Positions 9,485 through 19,953 of a DNA stretch of 64,000 nucleotides are shown here, piece by piece. Numbering within the stretch: the first letter of the stretch is position 1; every line of letters starts with the position of its first letter. The notes under the pieces were generated by a model. That model did not search any database. It was given only the letters and a program-made list of their open reading frames with translations, and was not told the DNA's origin. Both the position numbers and the translations under genes were made by a program. The stretch comes from an uncultured Ellagibacter sp. (GTDB lineage: Bacteria > Actinomycetota > Coriobacteriia > Coriobacteriales > Eggerthellaceae): positions 1-64,000 of the forward strand of contig CAKUKU010000010.1 of NCBI GenBank assembly GCA_934663775.1, in the 5' to 3' direction.

Positions 9485-10885
9485 CTACGCGAGCGATGCC
9501 GCGTCGGCCTCGTCGGCGGCGAGCGCCTCTTTCGCCTGGCCGAGTTGCTCTTTCACTGCGGAATTGCCCGTGCCGCCGAACGTGGTGCGCGCGGCGACGA
9601 TGCTCGCAAGGTCGAGGCACTTCGTGATGTCCTCCTCGAACAGATCGCTTTCCGCCTTGAAGTCCTCGAGCGAGAGGTCCTCCAGGCCGCAGCCACGCTT
9701 GTCGCACAAAAGCACGAGATGGCCCACGATCTCGTGTGCACGGCGGAACGGAAGACCCTTCTTCGCCAGGTAATCAGCCACGTCTGTCGCGGCGAGATAG
9801 CCCTTCTTCGCCTGCTCAAGCATGGCGTCGGGGTGAATTTCCATGGTGTCGATCGTGCCCGTGGCGCACCGATAGCAATCCTCAAGCGTCTTCGCAGCGT
9901 CGATGGCACCTTCCTTGTCCTCCTGCAGGTCCTTGTTGTACGCAAGGGGAAGCGACTTCATCGTGACGAGCAACGCGACCAAGTCGCCGATCACGCGCCC
10001 GGACTTGCCGCGGATGAGCTCGGCGAAATCGGGGTTTTTCTTCTGCGGCATGATCGAGGAGCCCGTCGAGAAGGAATCGGACAGGGTGACGAAGCCGAAC
10101 TCCGCTGTCGACCAGAGGATGATTTCCTCGCACAGACGCGACAGGTGCATGCACGACACGCTGCAGGCGTACAGGAGATCGAGTAGGAAATCGCGGTCGG
10201 AGACGGCATCGAGCGAGTTGGGGATCACGCGCGAGAAGCCGAGCGTCTCGGCCGTCATGAAGCGGTCAAGCGGGTAGGTGGTGCCGGCGAGCGCTGCGGA
10301 CCCGAGCGGGTTCGCATCCGCGGCGTCGTATGCCGCGCGCAGGCGGTCAAAGTCGCGGTCGAGCATCCACACGTACGCGAGCATATGGTGGGAGAAGAGC
10401 ACCGGCTGCGCGTGCTGCATGTGCGTATAGCCAGGCAAAATGACGTCGAAGTGCTTCTCCGCCTGAGACACGAGCGCATGACGAAGCTCCACGTTGGCAG
10501 CCATCAGGTCGCGCGCACGCTTCTTGGCGAACAGGCGCGTGTCGGTGCAGACCTGATCGTTGCGGCTGCGGCCCGTGTGAAGGCGCGCGCCCGCGTCGCC
10601 GATTTCTGAGGTGAGCACGCTCTCGATGGACATGTGGATGTCCTCGTTGTTGATGTCGAACGGGAAGTTGCCCGCCTCGATCTCGCCCTTGATGCGCAGA
10701 AGGCCCGCATCGATCTTGTCAGCATCCTCCTGCGAGATGACGCCTTGGTGCGCGAGCATCGCGGCATGCGCACGCGAGCCTGCGATGTCCTGCGCGTAGA
10801 GCTGCTTGTCGACGGGAAGAGATGCGCCGAAGCGCTGCGTGAACTCGCTCACGCCCTCTTCGAATCTGCCTGACCAAAGTGCCAT
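9485..10885 (-). CDS. argH: argininosuccinate lyase
   Basis: Last step of arginine synthesis: cleaves argininosuccinate to arginine and fumarate. The 466-residue product carries the fumarase/aspartase superfamily signature GSSIMPQKKNP and begins MALWSGRFEEG, typical of ArgH. The ATG at 10885 follows AGAAGGG at 8 bases; the upstream in-frame ATG at 10915 has no ribosome site. It is the distal gene of the arginine cluster, separated from argG by a 468-base region with several hairpins, so it may have its own promoter. A TATTAT box lies about 30 bases upstream of the start. Confidence 0.96.
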   Translation of the reverse strand: MALWSGRFEEGVSEFTQRFGASLPVDKQLYAQDIAGSRAHAAMLAHQGVISQEDADKIDAGLLRIKGEIEAGNFPFDINNEDIHMSIESVLTSEIGDAGARLHTGRSRNDQVCTDTRLFAKKRARDLMAANVELRHALVSQAEKHFDVILPGYTHMQHAQPVLFSHHMLAYVWMLDRDFDRLRAAYDAADANPLGSAALAGTTYPLDRFMTAETLGFSRVIPNSLDAVSDRDFLLDLLYACSVSCMHLSRLCEEIILWSTAEFGFVTLSDSFSTGSSIMPQKKNPDFAELIRGKSGRVIGDLVALLVTMKSLPLAYNKDLQEDKEGAIDAAKTLEDCYRCATGTIDTMEIHPDAMLEQAKKGYLAATDVADYLAKKGLPFRRAHEIVGHLVLLCDKRGCGLEDLSLEDFKAESDLFEEDITKCLDLASIVAARTTFGGTGNSAVKEQLGQAKEALAADEADAASLA

Positions 10886-10933
10886 GGTGTGTGCCCTTCT
10901 TTTCGGGATTGCCATAATACTGTTTGGGAACTC

Positions 10934-11051
10934 AATCTCGCGCTGTCCGAGCTTGGCGCCCGCCAGCCTTCAGTCGCTCAAACAGTCCTCGCTTTGCTGC
11001 GGAACTCGCTTTGTGAAGGCCGTCGGGCGCCAAGCTCTACGTTTCGAGATT
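10934..11051. repeat. long imperfect inverted repeat between argG and argH
   Basis: GAGCTTGGCGCCCG... at 10949-10972 and its reverse complement at 11014-11037 match in 22 of 24 positions; AATCTCG (10934-10940) and CGAGATT (11045-11051) extend the stem after a small internal loop. The loop is about 41 bases. No open frame of interest overlaps. It could be a transcript-stabilising hairpin or a remnant of a mobile element. Confidence 0.7.
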
Positions 11052-11094
11052 TAAGCACGCCCGCAGCGCCTCGACTTGCGTTAATCATTACGAG

Positions 11095-11120
11095 AAGGGC
11101 GCCCTTTTGTGAGCGCCCTT
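11095..11120 (-). terminator. hairpin, candidate terminator after argG
   Basis: AAGGGCGC (11095-11102) pairs with GCGCCCTT (11113-11120). It lies in the argG-argH gap. The T-run after it is poor, so termination may be partial. Confidence 0.4.
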
Positions 11121-11162
11121 GGGTCGTTCGCTTCTGAAGACAACGCTCGCTTCGGCAAATTC

Positions 11163-11307
11163 GACCTGTGAGGTTTGGAAAGTCGCAGGTCAATCAAGGG
11201 TCAGCGAGCGGTGTTCTGGCGAGTGCAGATGGCGCGAAAGGCTGAGGAAGCGTAGTTGAGGTACGCGACGAAACCTTGGAGCGCCAGCTGTGCCGTCAGA
11301 ACACCGC
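11163..11307. repeat. two further inverted repeats downstream of argG
   Basis: GACCTG (11163-11168) pairs with CAGGTC (11186-11191). A larger imperfect repeat has arms 11208-11235 and 11281-11307, both with GCGGTGTTCTG at the outer end and GGCGC at the inner end. With 10934-11051 the whole gap is made of hairpins. No gene is seen in the 468 bases. Confidence 0.6.
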
Positions 11308-11353
11308 GCAGCGTCAGCTCGTTTCGCCGGTCGGCAGACCAGCGAGACCCCCT

Positions 11354-12562
<1,209 letters not shown>

Positions 12563-12606
12563 TTTTGTATCCTTTCCCAGCTCAAAACTGTTTTAACCAC
12601 GGTAAA

Positions 12607-12629
12607 CCAAATGCACCCTGAGCATTTGG
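12607..12629 (-). terminator. small hairpin between argD and argG
   Basis: CCAAATGC (12607-12614) and GCATTTGG (12622-12629) form a perfect 8-bp stem with loop ACCCTGA. On the minus strand it lies directly after the argD stop. The lack of a T-run suggests a processing or stabilising stem rather than a full terminator. Confidence 0.4.
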
Positions 12630-12633
12630 CGAA

Positions 12634-13869
12634 CTATAAAATCCCACCAAGTTTCTCGATTAACGCATCGACGTCGGCCTTGCTGCACACGAGCGGCGGC
12701 AGGAAGCGCAGCGTGTGCGCGCCCGTCGCGTTGAGCAGAAGGCCTGCGGAAAGCCCATCATACACGACGTCGGGAGCACCCTTGCCGTCCTCCGCGAGAT
12801 CGGCCGCCAGCATGAGGCCCATGCCGCGCACCTCGGTGACCTGGGGAAGCGCGGAAAGCTGCTCGCGCAGGTACGCGCCCACCTCGATCGCGTTCGCCGC
12901 GAGGTCCTCCTTCTGGATCTCGCTCAGCGTCGCCTCAGCCGCGGCAACCGCGAGGTTGGACCCACCGAAAGTGGAGCCGTGGTCGCCCGGCTTGAAGGCC
13001 GCCGCCACTTCCCCGCGCGCGGCGCACATGCCGCAGGGGAAACCCGACGCCACGCCCTTCGCGATGGAGACGATATCGGGCACGACATCGTAGTTCTGGA
13101 AGCCGAAGGGCTTGCCGGTGCGGTAAATGCCGCACTGCACCTCGTCGCAGATCATGAGCGCGTGGCGCTCGGCCGTGAGACGACGCACCGCCTCCATGAA
13201 CTCGGGGCTGCAGGGATGCACGCCGGACTCGCCCTGAATGGGCTCGAGCATGACGGCACAGATGGAGTCGCCCTGCGCCTCGAACAGCGCCTCAAGCGCC
13301 GCGACGTCGTTTTGCGGCGTGGGCGTGAAGCCGTCGGGCAGCGGCTGGAAGAGCTCCTGCTTGGCCGGCTGCGCGGTCGCGGCAAGCGTGGCGAGCGTGC
13401 GGCCGTGGAAGCTCTTCTTTACCGTGACGATCACGCGCGGAGCCGCTTCCCCGTCGCCGCCTTCTGTCTCGACGCGGCGGCGTGCATAGGCGCGGGCGAG
13501 CTTGATGGCGCACTCGTTCGCCTCGGCGCCGGAGTTCGCGAAAAACGTCTGCCAAGGCGCCTGGTCGGCGGCGGGCACTTCCTTGTTCAGCGCATCGGAG
13601 AGCAGCTTGCCCACCTGCCCGCGATGCTCGATGTAGTAGTAGTTGCTCACGTGGATGAGCGTGGAGGCCTGCTCGGTGATCGCGCGCACGACGGCAGGGT
13701 GGCAATGCCCCAGGCTCACCGCGCCGATTCCCGCGATGAAGTCGAGGTATTCCTTGCCGGCATCGTCGCGAACGACCATGCCCTCGCCTTCCACGAGCTC
13801 GACCGGTTTGCGGCCGAACGTGTGCATGACGTAAGTTTCCTCCAGCTGCTGCTGTTCAGCAAGACTCAT
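12634..13869 (-). CDS. argD: acetylornithine aminotransferase
   Basis: PLP-dependent class III aminotransferase converting N-acetylglutamate semialdehyde to N-acetylornithine. The 411-residue protein has NSGAEANECAIKLAR, the pyridine-ring aspartate in ICDEVQCG and the PLP lysine in SIAKGVASG. The start at 13869 follows AAGGAGAAACA. It lies 41 bases after argB, and that gap holds a short GGCGGT/ACCGCC hairpin. Many ArgD proteins also act in lysine synthesis; sequence alone does not decide that here. Confidence 0.95.
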   Translation of the reverse strand: MSLAEQQQLEETYVMHTFGRKPVELVEGEGMVVRDDAGKEYLDFIAGIGAVSLGHCHPAVVRAITEQASTLIHVSNYYYIEHRGQVGKLLSDALNKEVPAADQAPWQTFFANSGAEANECAIKLARAYARRRVETEGGDGEAAPRVIVTVKKSFHGRTLATLAATAQPAKQELFQPLPDGFTPTPQNDVAALEALFEAQGDSICAVMLEPIQGESGVHPCSPEFMEAVRRLTAERHALMICDEVQCGIYRTGKPFGFQNYDVVPDIVSIAKGVASGFPCGMCAARGEVAAAFKPGDHGSTFGGSNLAVAAAEATLSEIQKEDLAANAIEVGAYLREQLSALPQVTEVRGMGLMLAADLAEDGKGAPDVVYDGLSAGLLLNATGAHTLRFLPPLVCSKADVDALIEKLGGIL

Positions 13870-13910
13870 TGTTTCTCCTTCTCACAAAGGCGGTGAGGTG
13901 ACCGCCCACG

Positions 13911-14855
13911 TTACACCAGTTTGCTCGCGAAGCTGCCCTCGCGCGTGGAATCGAACGCCGCGTCCCCGTCGGGCGGGACGATCATGGTGCCGACGCCCTT
14001 GTCGGTGAGCATCTCGAGCAGAAGCGCATGCGGCGTGGTGCCGTTCAAGATATGCGCGCGGTGCACGCCCGCGTCGAGCGCGCGGATGCAGGATCGCAGC
14101 TTCGGGATCATACCCGTCGAGACCTGCTTCTTGTCCACCATCTCGCTGACTTCGGCCAGCGAGATGCGCGAGATGAGCGACGACTTGTCGTCGAAATCGC
14201 GGTAGAGGCCGTCGACGTCAGTCAAGAAGAACACCTTGTGCGCGCCGATAGCCGCCGCCACATGGCCCGCCACCACGTCAGCGTTCACGTTGAAGAAGCC
14301 GCTGCCCGGCTCTTCCCCGATGCCGACCGACGCGAGAACGGGAATGTAGTTCGCCGACACGAGGTCTTCGAGAAGCTGCGAGTTGATGCGCACGACGCGC
14401 CCGACGCGCCCGAGCTGCTCGCTCGCCTGCTCGGCGATAATCGTGGCCCCGTCGGCGCCCGACAGGCCCACCGCGACCCGGCCGTGCTCGTTCATCGCCT
14501 CGACGAGCTCCTGATTCACCTGGCCGGCAAGCACCGAGCGCACCACTTTCATGGCCTCGTCGGTGGTCACGCGCTGGCCGTCGATGAACTTCACGGGCAT
14601 GCCGAAGCGCTTCATGGCCTCGGAGATGGCAAGCCCGCCGCCGTGCACGATCACCGGATTCACGCCGATGATCTTCAGGAGCACGATGTCGGCCATAACC
14701 TCGGCGCGCAGCTGCTCGTCGACCATGGCAGATCCGCCGTACTTGATGACGATGGTCTTGCCGGTGATGTTCTTGATCCACGGCATCGCCTCGGCGAGCA
14801 CTTCGCCTGTGATGGTGTCGACCCCGTTCGGTCTGCTGTCCTTATCGTAGTTCAT
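13911..14855 (-). CDS. argB: acetylglutamate kinase
   Basis: Phosphorylates N-acetylglutamate, often the feedback-controlled step when ArgJ makes the pathway cyclic. The 314-residue amino-acid-kinase fold shows IVIKYGGSAM near the N-terminus and IVHGGG. A 25-residue head precedes the conserved part, in line with N-terminal helices of arginine-sensitive hexameric NAGK, so arginine inhibition is possible but inferred. The start at 14855 has AGGAC upstream and lies 5 bases after the argJ stop, so the two are translationally coupled. Confidence 0.96.
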   Translation of the reverse strand: MNYDKDSRPNGVDTITGEVLAEAMPWIKNITGKTIVIKYGGSAMVDEQLRAEVMADIVLLKIIGVNPVIVHGGGLAISEAMKRFGMPVKFIDGQRVTTDEAMKVVRSVLAGQVNQELVEAMNEHGRVAVGLSGADGATIIAEQASEQLGRVGRVVRINSQLLEDLVSANYIPVLASVGIGEEPGSGFFNVNADVVAGHVAAAIGAHKVFFLTDVDGLYRDFDDKSSLISRISLAEVSEMVDKKQVSTGMIPKLRSCIRALDAGVHRAHILNGTTPHALLLEMLTDKGVGTMIVPPDGDAAFDSTREGSFASKLV

Positions 14856-14860
14856 GGCAA

Positions 14861-16123
14861 TTAGGTCCTGTAATCTCCGTTGATGGTTACATAATCATGC
14901 GAGAAGTCGCACGTCCACATGGTGGTTTCGCACGTGCCGGCGCCGAGGTTCACGTCGATCGCGATCTCCGGCGCCTCGAAACGTCGCAGTGCCTCGTCCT
15001 CGTCGAAGGCGACGGTGAGCCCACCTCGGCAGACGGGCATGCCCATGATGTCGATGGACACGTCCTCCTGGCGAAATGCGGCGCCCGAGCGCCCCGCAGC
15101 TGCGGCGATGCGTCCCCAGTTCGCGTCGTGGCCATAGATGGCCGTCTTCACGAGCGGCGAGTTCGCGATGGTGCGCGCTGCCGCGTCGGCGTCGGCGTCG
15201 GTAGCGGCGCCCGCAACGTGCACGGTCACAAGCCTCGTGGCACCTTCGCCGTCGGCGGCCATCATGCGCGCAAGGTGCGTGCACACTTCCTTATAGGCGG
15301 CGGCGAGCGCGTCGTAGGCGGGGGTCCCCGGCTCGATGGGCGCCGCACCCGGAGCCGCAGCCCCGCTCGCGAGCGTGACGCAGGTGTCGTTGGTCGAGGT
15401 GTCCGAGTCGACGGTGATCTTGTTGAAGCTCACGCCCACGGCGTCGCGCAGGATCTGCGAGAGATGCGCCGCGGCGATGGGGGCATCGGTCGTGACGATG
15501 GCGATCATGGTGGCCATGTTCGGCATGATCATGCCCGAGCCCTTCGACATGCCGCCAACGGTGAAGGTGACGTCATCAAAGCCCAGGTCATCGCCTGAAA
15601 AGCCGACCGCGTACTCCTTCGGGTGCGTGTCGGTGGTCATGATGGCGCGCGCCGCGGAGGCGCCGCCTTCGCGACTTGCCTCGGCGAGCGCCTGGGGAAC
15701 GCCCGTCTTGAAGGGATCGAGGGGAAGATGCTGCCCGATGACGCCGGTCGACGCGACGAGCACCTCCTCTTCGGTGCAGCCCACGGCGTCGGCGGTGATG
15801 CGCGCCATCTCGCGGGCATGCTCAAGCCCGGGAACGCCCGTCGCGGCGTTCGCGATGCCGGAGTTCACCACCACGGCGCGCGCAGTGCCGTAGCTCGGGG
15901 CGCCCGCACCGCCGTCGGAGAGGTGCTCTTTCGAGATGATGACGGGCGCGGAGCAGAAGATGTTCTTCGTGAACGTGCCCGCCGCCGCGCAAGGCTCGTC
16001 CGCGACGACGAGCGCGAGGTCGCGGCGCTCAGGTTCCTTACGGAAACCCGCATGGATGCCGGCGGCCTTGAAGCCGAGAGCGCTCGTGACGCCCCCGCCC
16101 TCGATCTGGGTGAATGCTGTCAT
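14861..16123 (-). CDS. argJ: glutamate N-acetyltransferase / amino-acid acetyltransferase (bifunctional ArgJ)
   Basis: Moves the acetyl group from acetylornithine to glutamate, recycling it; some ArgJ also use acetyl-CoA. The 420-residue precursor has the autocleavage site in PNMATM (cleaved between Ala and Thr) preceded by SKGSGMI, so it matures into two chains. The start at 16123 is supported by GGAAGGA; the longer MEGTDM form at 16138 is unlikely. It sits between argC (21 bases) and argB (5 bases). With ArgJ present, no argA or argE is needed. Confidence 0.96.
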   Translation of the reverse strand: MTAFTQIEGGGVTSALGFKAAGIHAGFRKEPERRDLALVVADEPCAAAGTFTKNIFCSAPVIISKEHLSDGGAGAPSYGTARAVVVNSGIANAATGVPGLEHAREMARITADAVGCTEEEVLVASTGVIGQHLPLDPFKTGVPQALAEASREGGASAARAIMTTDTHPKEYAVGFSGDDLGFDDVTFTVGGMSKGSGMIMPNMATMIAIVTTDAPIAAAHLSQILRDAVGVSFNKITVDSDTSTNDTCVTLASGAAAPGAAPIEPGTPAYDALAAAYKEVCTHLARMMAADGEGATRLVTVHVAGAATDADADAAARTIANSPLVKTAIYGHDANWGRIAAAAGRSGAAFRQEDVSIDIMGMPVCRGGLTVAFDEDEALRRFEAPEIAIDVNLGAGTCETTMWTCDFSHDYVTINGDYRT

Positions 16124-16144
16124 GTCGGTTCCTTCCATCGGGTT

Positions 16145-17215
16145 TTACACCCCCACGGCAAGTGAGGTGAGGCCTTCGGTCTGATCGAGGCCGAAAATGA
16201 TGTTCGCGCACTGGACGGCCTGGCCGGCAGCGCCCTTCCCCAAATTGTCGATCGCGCCAATCGCGATGATCATGCGAGCTTCCGCGTGATAGGCGACGCC
16301 CACCTGCGCGCGCGCCGTTCCGGCGACCGATGCAGTTTTGGGGAGCTTACCTGCGGAAAGCGCCTCGACGAGCGGGGATTCCGCGTAGAAGCGCTGCTGG
16401 ATGGCGGCGAGCTCTTCGGGGTCGGGGGCGGCGGCGCCCTTCGCGAGCGGCAGCTTCACCGTGGAGAGCAGGCCGCGGTTCATGGGAACGAGATGCGGCG
16501 TGAACACGAGCTTGCCGGGAGCGAGCCCCAGGATTTGCAAGATTTCCGGTGTGTGACGATGCGTTCCCACCCCGTAGGCTTCGACGCTTTCGTTCGCGAA
16601 ACAGAAGTGCGTGCGCTCTGTGGCCTTCTTGCCCGCGCCGGTGATGCCCGAGAGCGCGTCGACGATGACAGTGGCGCCCTCTTCGACAAGGCCTGAGCGC
16701 AAAAACGGCGCAGCGGCAAGCGAGGTCGCCGTAGGATAACAGCCCGCGCAGGCCACGAGCACAGCTCCCCCTGCCGCTCGGCGCGCTGCGGCGGAGGCGA
16801 GCTCGTCGCCTGTGAGCTCGGGCAGGCCGAAGGCGGCCTTCGCGAGAAGGTCGGTGGAGGTGTGCGCCACCTTGTACCACTTCTCGTAAGTTGCAGGATC
16901 TTTCAGACGGTAGTCGGCGGACAGGTCGATGACCGTGGTGCCCGCGGCGATGAGATCGGGCGTCATCGCGAGGGACGCCGTGTGCGGAACGGCGAGAAAG
17001 GCCACGTCGAGGTCGGCAAGCGCGTTCTTATCGTGCTTGGAGAAGACGAGGTCGCTCGCACCCGCGAACGCGGGGTACACCTCGGCGAGTGCGCGCCCGG
17101 CGAGCGCATCGGAGGTGATCGCACACAGCTCGAAGCTCGGGTGCCCCAACAAAAGGCGCGTGAGTTCCGCACCCGCGAAGCCAGCGGCCCCAACGATACC
17201 GGCTTTAATCTTCAT
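16145..17215 (-). CDS. argC: N-acetyl-gamma-glutamyl-phosphate reductase
   Basis: NADPH-dependent reductase of the arginine pathway. The 356-residue protein has a Rossmann start GIVGAAGFAGAE and the catalytic cysteine in ACAGCYPT. Start at 17215 with AAGGA 9 bases upstream. It is the first gene of argC-J-B-D-G-H. The upstream region holds TACTAT with a possible -35 TTTGGG 17 bases away, and a weak imperfect palindrome at 17301-17317 that might be an ARG-type operator; both are tentative. Confidence 0.96.
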   Translation of the reverse strand: MKIKAGIVGAAGFAGAELTRLLLGHPSFELCAITSDALAGRALAEVYPAFAGASDLVFSKHDKNALADLDVAFLAVPHTASLAMTPDLIAAGTTVIDLSADYRLKDPATYEKWYKVAHTSTDLLAKAAFGLPELTGDELASAAARRAAGGAVLVACAGCYPTATSLAAAPFLRSGLVEEGATVIVDALSGITGAGKKATERTHFCFANESVEAYGVGTHRHTPEILQILGLAPGKLVFTPHLVPMNRGLLSTVKLPLAKGAAAPDPEELAAIQQRFYAESPLVEALSAGKLPKTASVAGTARAQVGVAYHAEARMIIAIGAIDNLGKGAAGQAVQCANIIFGLDQTEGLTSLAVGV

Positions 17216-17626
17216 AATGTCGATTCCTTATCGAATTGGTTCCCGCGCCTGCGGATATGCGAACAGCGAGCCTGGCCGCCAGCGATGTTAGCTGCGGCGA
17301 TGCACGCGATACGCATAGGGCGAAGCGCACGGACAATAGTAATAAAAAGGGATTCCCGCCCAAAGAGGACGCGAAAAAGTTACAGAGAAGAAACGCGCGA
17401 AGCGGCACGGCGCGAGGCTTTGCCGTCGCGCAAAGGACGTCGTCGGGACATGACAGCAAAAGAAGCGGCGAGCGCCTTGCTATTCAGAATGCCCAAGTTC
17501 ACGATTCGTCCTCGTTTTCGATACATGCCCAATTCTGTCACCGCAACGTGCTACGATGTGCGGCGAAATTATTTTATACAAACCCGCTGGGGTTTGCACC
17601 ACTTTTATAGGCCAAGGAGCCAAACA
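17216..17626. promoter_or_regulatory. divergent region between argC and gshA
   Basis: About 410 bases without a convincing gene. On the plus strand TTTATAC near 17573-17579 could be a -10 box for gshA, followed at once by a perfect hairpin CAAACCC/GGGTTTG (17579-17596) in what would be the leader. On the minus strand lies the candidate argC promoter described under argC. The middle is plain sequence. Confidence 0.4.
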
Positions 17627-18913
17627 ATGAACGAACAGGCCAGTGACCAGGCAGCAGACGCGCAAAATTCCCCCGCGAGCGGCATTGAGATGTACGATCG
17701 CAATGTCGACGCGATCGCGGCATTCATCGAAAGCGGGTGCATAGCCGGCGAAGGCGCGCTCGGCATCGAGCTCGAGCATATCATCGTTCGCGAGGACGGC
17801 TCGCCGGTGAATTACTCGGGCGAAGACGGCATCCAGAGCGTGCTTGAGGTACTGCGCGGCGATTACCCGCAAGCAACCTACGACGCCGAGGGCGACCTTC
17901 TAGGCGTGGCGCGCCCCGGCGAGGCGGTGACCATCGAACCCGCCGCTCAGGTGGAACTTTCCGCTGGCCCTTTCCGTAGTCTGGTAGATGCGCAGACGTG
18001 CTTCGAGCGGTTCGAGGACAAGCTTGAAGGCGTGCTTTCGGGCGTGCACGCGAAGCTCGTGAAGGCGGGCTATCACCCCACGGCGCGCGCGATGAGCCTG
18101 GAGCTTATCCCCAAGCAGCGCTACGAGTTCATGAATCGCTACCTTAGCGCCGTGAGCCCCTTCGGTCCCTGCATGATGAGGGGCAGCGCGTCGACACAAG
18201 TGAGCATCGACTACACGAGCGCCGACGATTGCGTGCGCAAATACCGCGTCGCGAGCGCGCTTACGCCGATTCTCTCGCTCATCTGCGACAATTCCCCCAT
18301 CTTTGAAGGGGCGCCGCGCACCCACCGCATGGTGCGCACCGAAATATGGCAACACTGCGACCCCGAGCGCTGCGGCATCGTGCCGGGCGCTGTCGAGGGC
18401 GGTTTCTCGCTGCGCGATTACGCGCGCTGGGTCTACGACACGCCGGCGATCCTTGTGCCCGACGGGCAGGGCGGCTGGCGCGAGGATTCCCGCCGCTTCA
18501 GCGAGATTTACGCCGCGCGCCCCATGGACCGCGCCGACATCGAGCACGCACTGTCGATGGTGTTTCCCGACGTGCGACTGAAGACCTACCTGGAGATTCG
18601 CCCCGCCGACGCGATGCCCGTGCCCTACGTTGTCGCGTACGCCGCGCTCGTGAAGGGAATTTTCTACTGCGAGGAGAGCCTGGCCCGCGTGGAGCGGCTC
18701 ATCGACGGCATCGCGACGAGCGATGTTGAGCGGGCGAAGAACTCGCTGCAGGAGCTGGGCTATGCGGGCGAGGTGTACGGCAGGCCGGCCGCCGAGTTCG
18801 CCGACGAGGTTATAGCGGCCGCGCGAAGTGGGCTTACCGATGGCGAGCGAAGCTTTCTTAAACCGCTGGAGAAGCTCGTCGCCGCACGAACGACGCTCGC
18901 CGATTTGGGGTAG
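17627..18913 (+). CDS. gshA: glutamate-cysteine ligase, GCS2 family
   Basis: Makes gamma-glutamylcysteine, the first step toward glutathione or related thiols. The 428-residue protein has the GCS2 landmarks GIELEHIIV near the N-terminus, TIEPAAQVELS and MMRGSASTQVSIDY, as in plant and alpha-proteobacterial GshA and actinobacterial EgtA. The open frame extends far upstream, but the start is set at 17627 because AAGGAGCCAAACA precedes it. No gshB follows, so the product may be gamma-glutamylcysteine itself or the partner gene lies elsewhere. It stands alone between argC (divergent) and the FKBP gene. Confidence 0.88.
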   Translation: MNEQASDQAADAQNSPASGIEMYDRNVDAIAAFIESGCIAGEGALGIELEHIIVREDGSPVNYSGEDGIQSVLEVLRGDYPQATYDAEGDLLGVARPGEAVTIEPAAQVELSAGPFRSLVDAQTCFERFEDKLEGVLSGVHAKLVKAGYHPTARAMSLELIPKQRYEFMNRYLSAVSPFGPCMMRGSASTQVSIDYTSADDCVRKYRVASALTPILSLICDNSPIFEGAPRTHRMVRTEIWQHCDPERCGIVPGAVEGGFSLRDYARWVYDTPAILVPDGQGGWREDSRRFSEIYAARPMDRADIEHALSMVFPDVRLKTYLEIRPADAMPVPYVVAYAALVKGIFYCEESLARVERLIDGIATSDVERAKNSLQELGYAGEVYGRPAAEFADEVIAAARSGLTDGERSFLKPLEKLVAARTTLADLG

Positions 18914-19012
18914 TTTCGCCGCGCGGACGCATCCCGTGCGATGGTGGCCTTGGACGCTCACTTCAGATAGACTGACAGCTAATGCTTTTCAGACCGAGAG
19001 GAGATGCGCTTC

Positions 19013-19441
19013 ATGAGCAATGAAGGCAAGAAGGTAAAGACCCACTACACGGGAACGCTGGACGACGGCACGAAATTCGATTCGTCCTACGACCGCAACG
19101 AGCCGCTCGCGTTCACCTGCATGGCGGGCCAGATGATTCCCGGCTTCGACCAGGCCGTGCGCGATATGGAAGTCGGCGAGACCAAGACCGTGCGCCTCGC
19201 GCCCGCCGACGCATACGGCGAGTACAATCCGGCGCTCGTGCAGAAGGTTCCGCGTAAGAACGTGCCCGACGCCGAGAAGCTGCCCGTGGGCGAGACCGTG
19301 TACATGCGCGCGCCCGACGGGTCGCCTTTCCCCGTTCGCGTTTTGGAAGTGACCGACGACACCGTGAGCTTCGACATGAACCATGAGCTCGCCGGCAAAG
19401 CGCTCACCTTTGAAATCACCCTGGTGGAGGTTGAGGACTAG
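19013..19441 (+). CDS. FKBP-type peptidyl-prolyl isomerase, SlyD-like
   Basis: Catalyses proline isomerisation in folding proteins; SlyD types also act as chaperones. The 142-residue cytoplasmic protein has the FKBP core (YTGTLDDGTKFDSS, GQMIPGFDQAV) with an inserted-flap segment (PADAYGEYNPALVQKVPR) and returns to the core with ALTFEITLVEVED. It lacks the His-rich metal-binding tail of E. coli SlyD. The start at 19013 is preferred over 19004 since GAGGAG is 9 bases from it but abuts the earlier ATG. Confidence 0.92.
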   Translation: MSNEGKKVKTHYTGTLDDGTKFDSSYDRNEPLAFTCMAGQMIPGFDQAVRDMEVGETKTVRLAPADAYGEYNPALVQKVPRKNVPDAEKLPVGETVYMRAPDGSPFPVRVLEVTDDTVSFDMNHELAGKALTFEITLVEVED

Positions 19442-19953
19442 CTTTTCGGCCGCCGCCGCAAGGCCGAGTCGCCCGCCTTACACAAGCCCTGCACCCGCGC
19501 AGTTCAGCTGGACGCGCCACGATGCGGGGCTTTTTGATTTCAGGACATGAGGCCTCTCGGCCTTCTTGCGCTTCGCTCTCTTATTAGCGCTTCCCTTTTC
19601 GCCTTCGCTTCCCTCTGTTATCCTCACCCTTCGATGGTTCTTCGTATCCTAACCGTACGAAATCGACAATATGTTATGAAGGAATTGCGAAGAGCGGTAA
19701 ATATTTGACTTATCTGTCCCAAAAATAGTACATGTGAGTCAATTTCTTTTCTCGTTATTCCTTATTTTCATTAGATATGTGGTGTTATCCTCAGTTTCTC
19801 CATGAAAAAGTGGCGATTTCGTACAACACCATCTGACGACGAAGGCGCAACGCGCAATGGCATCGGCAAGCCGGCTAACCCAAACTAAGAAAACCAAAAC
19901 GCAAGCAAGGCGGGACAGTAGAACCGAACTACGAGAATCCCGTGACAGTAAAG
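19442..19953. other. intergenic region with AT-rich island, no gene seen
   Basis: Roughly 510 bases. The part from about 19650 to 19830 is much richer in A/T than its surroundings, with several -10-like hexamers, which makes it look like a promoter region or a decayed gene. No frame on either strand gives a convincing protein, and no tRNA-like fold was found. Confidence 0.4.
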
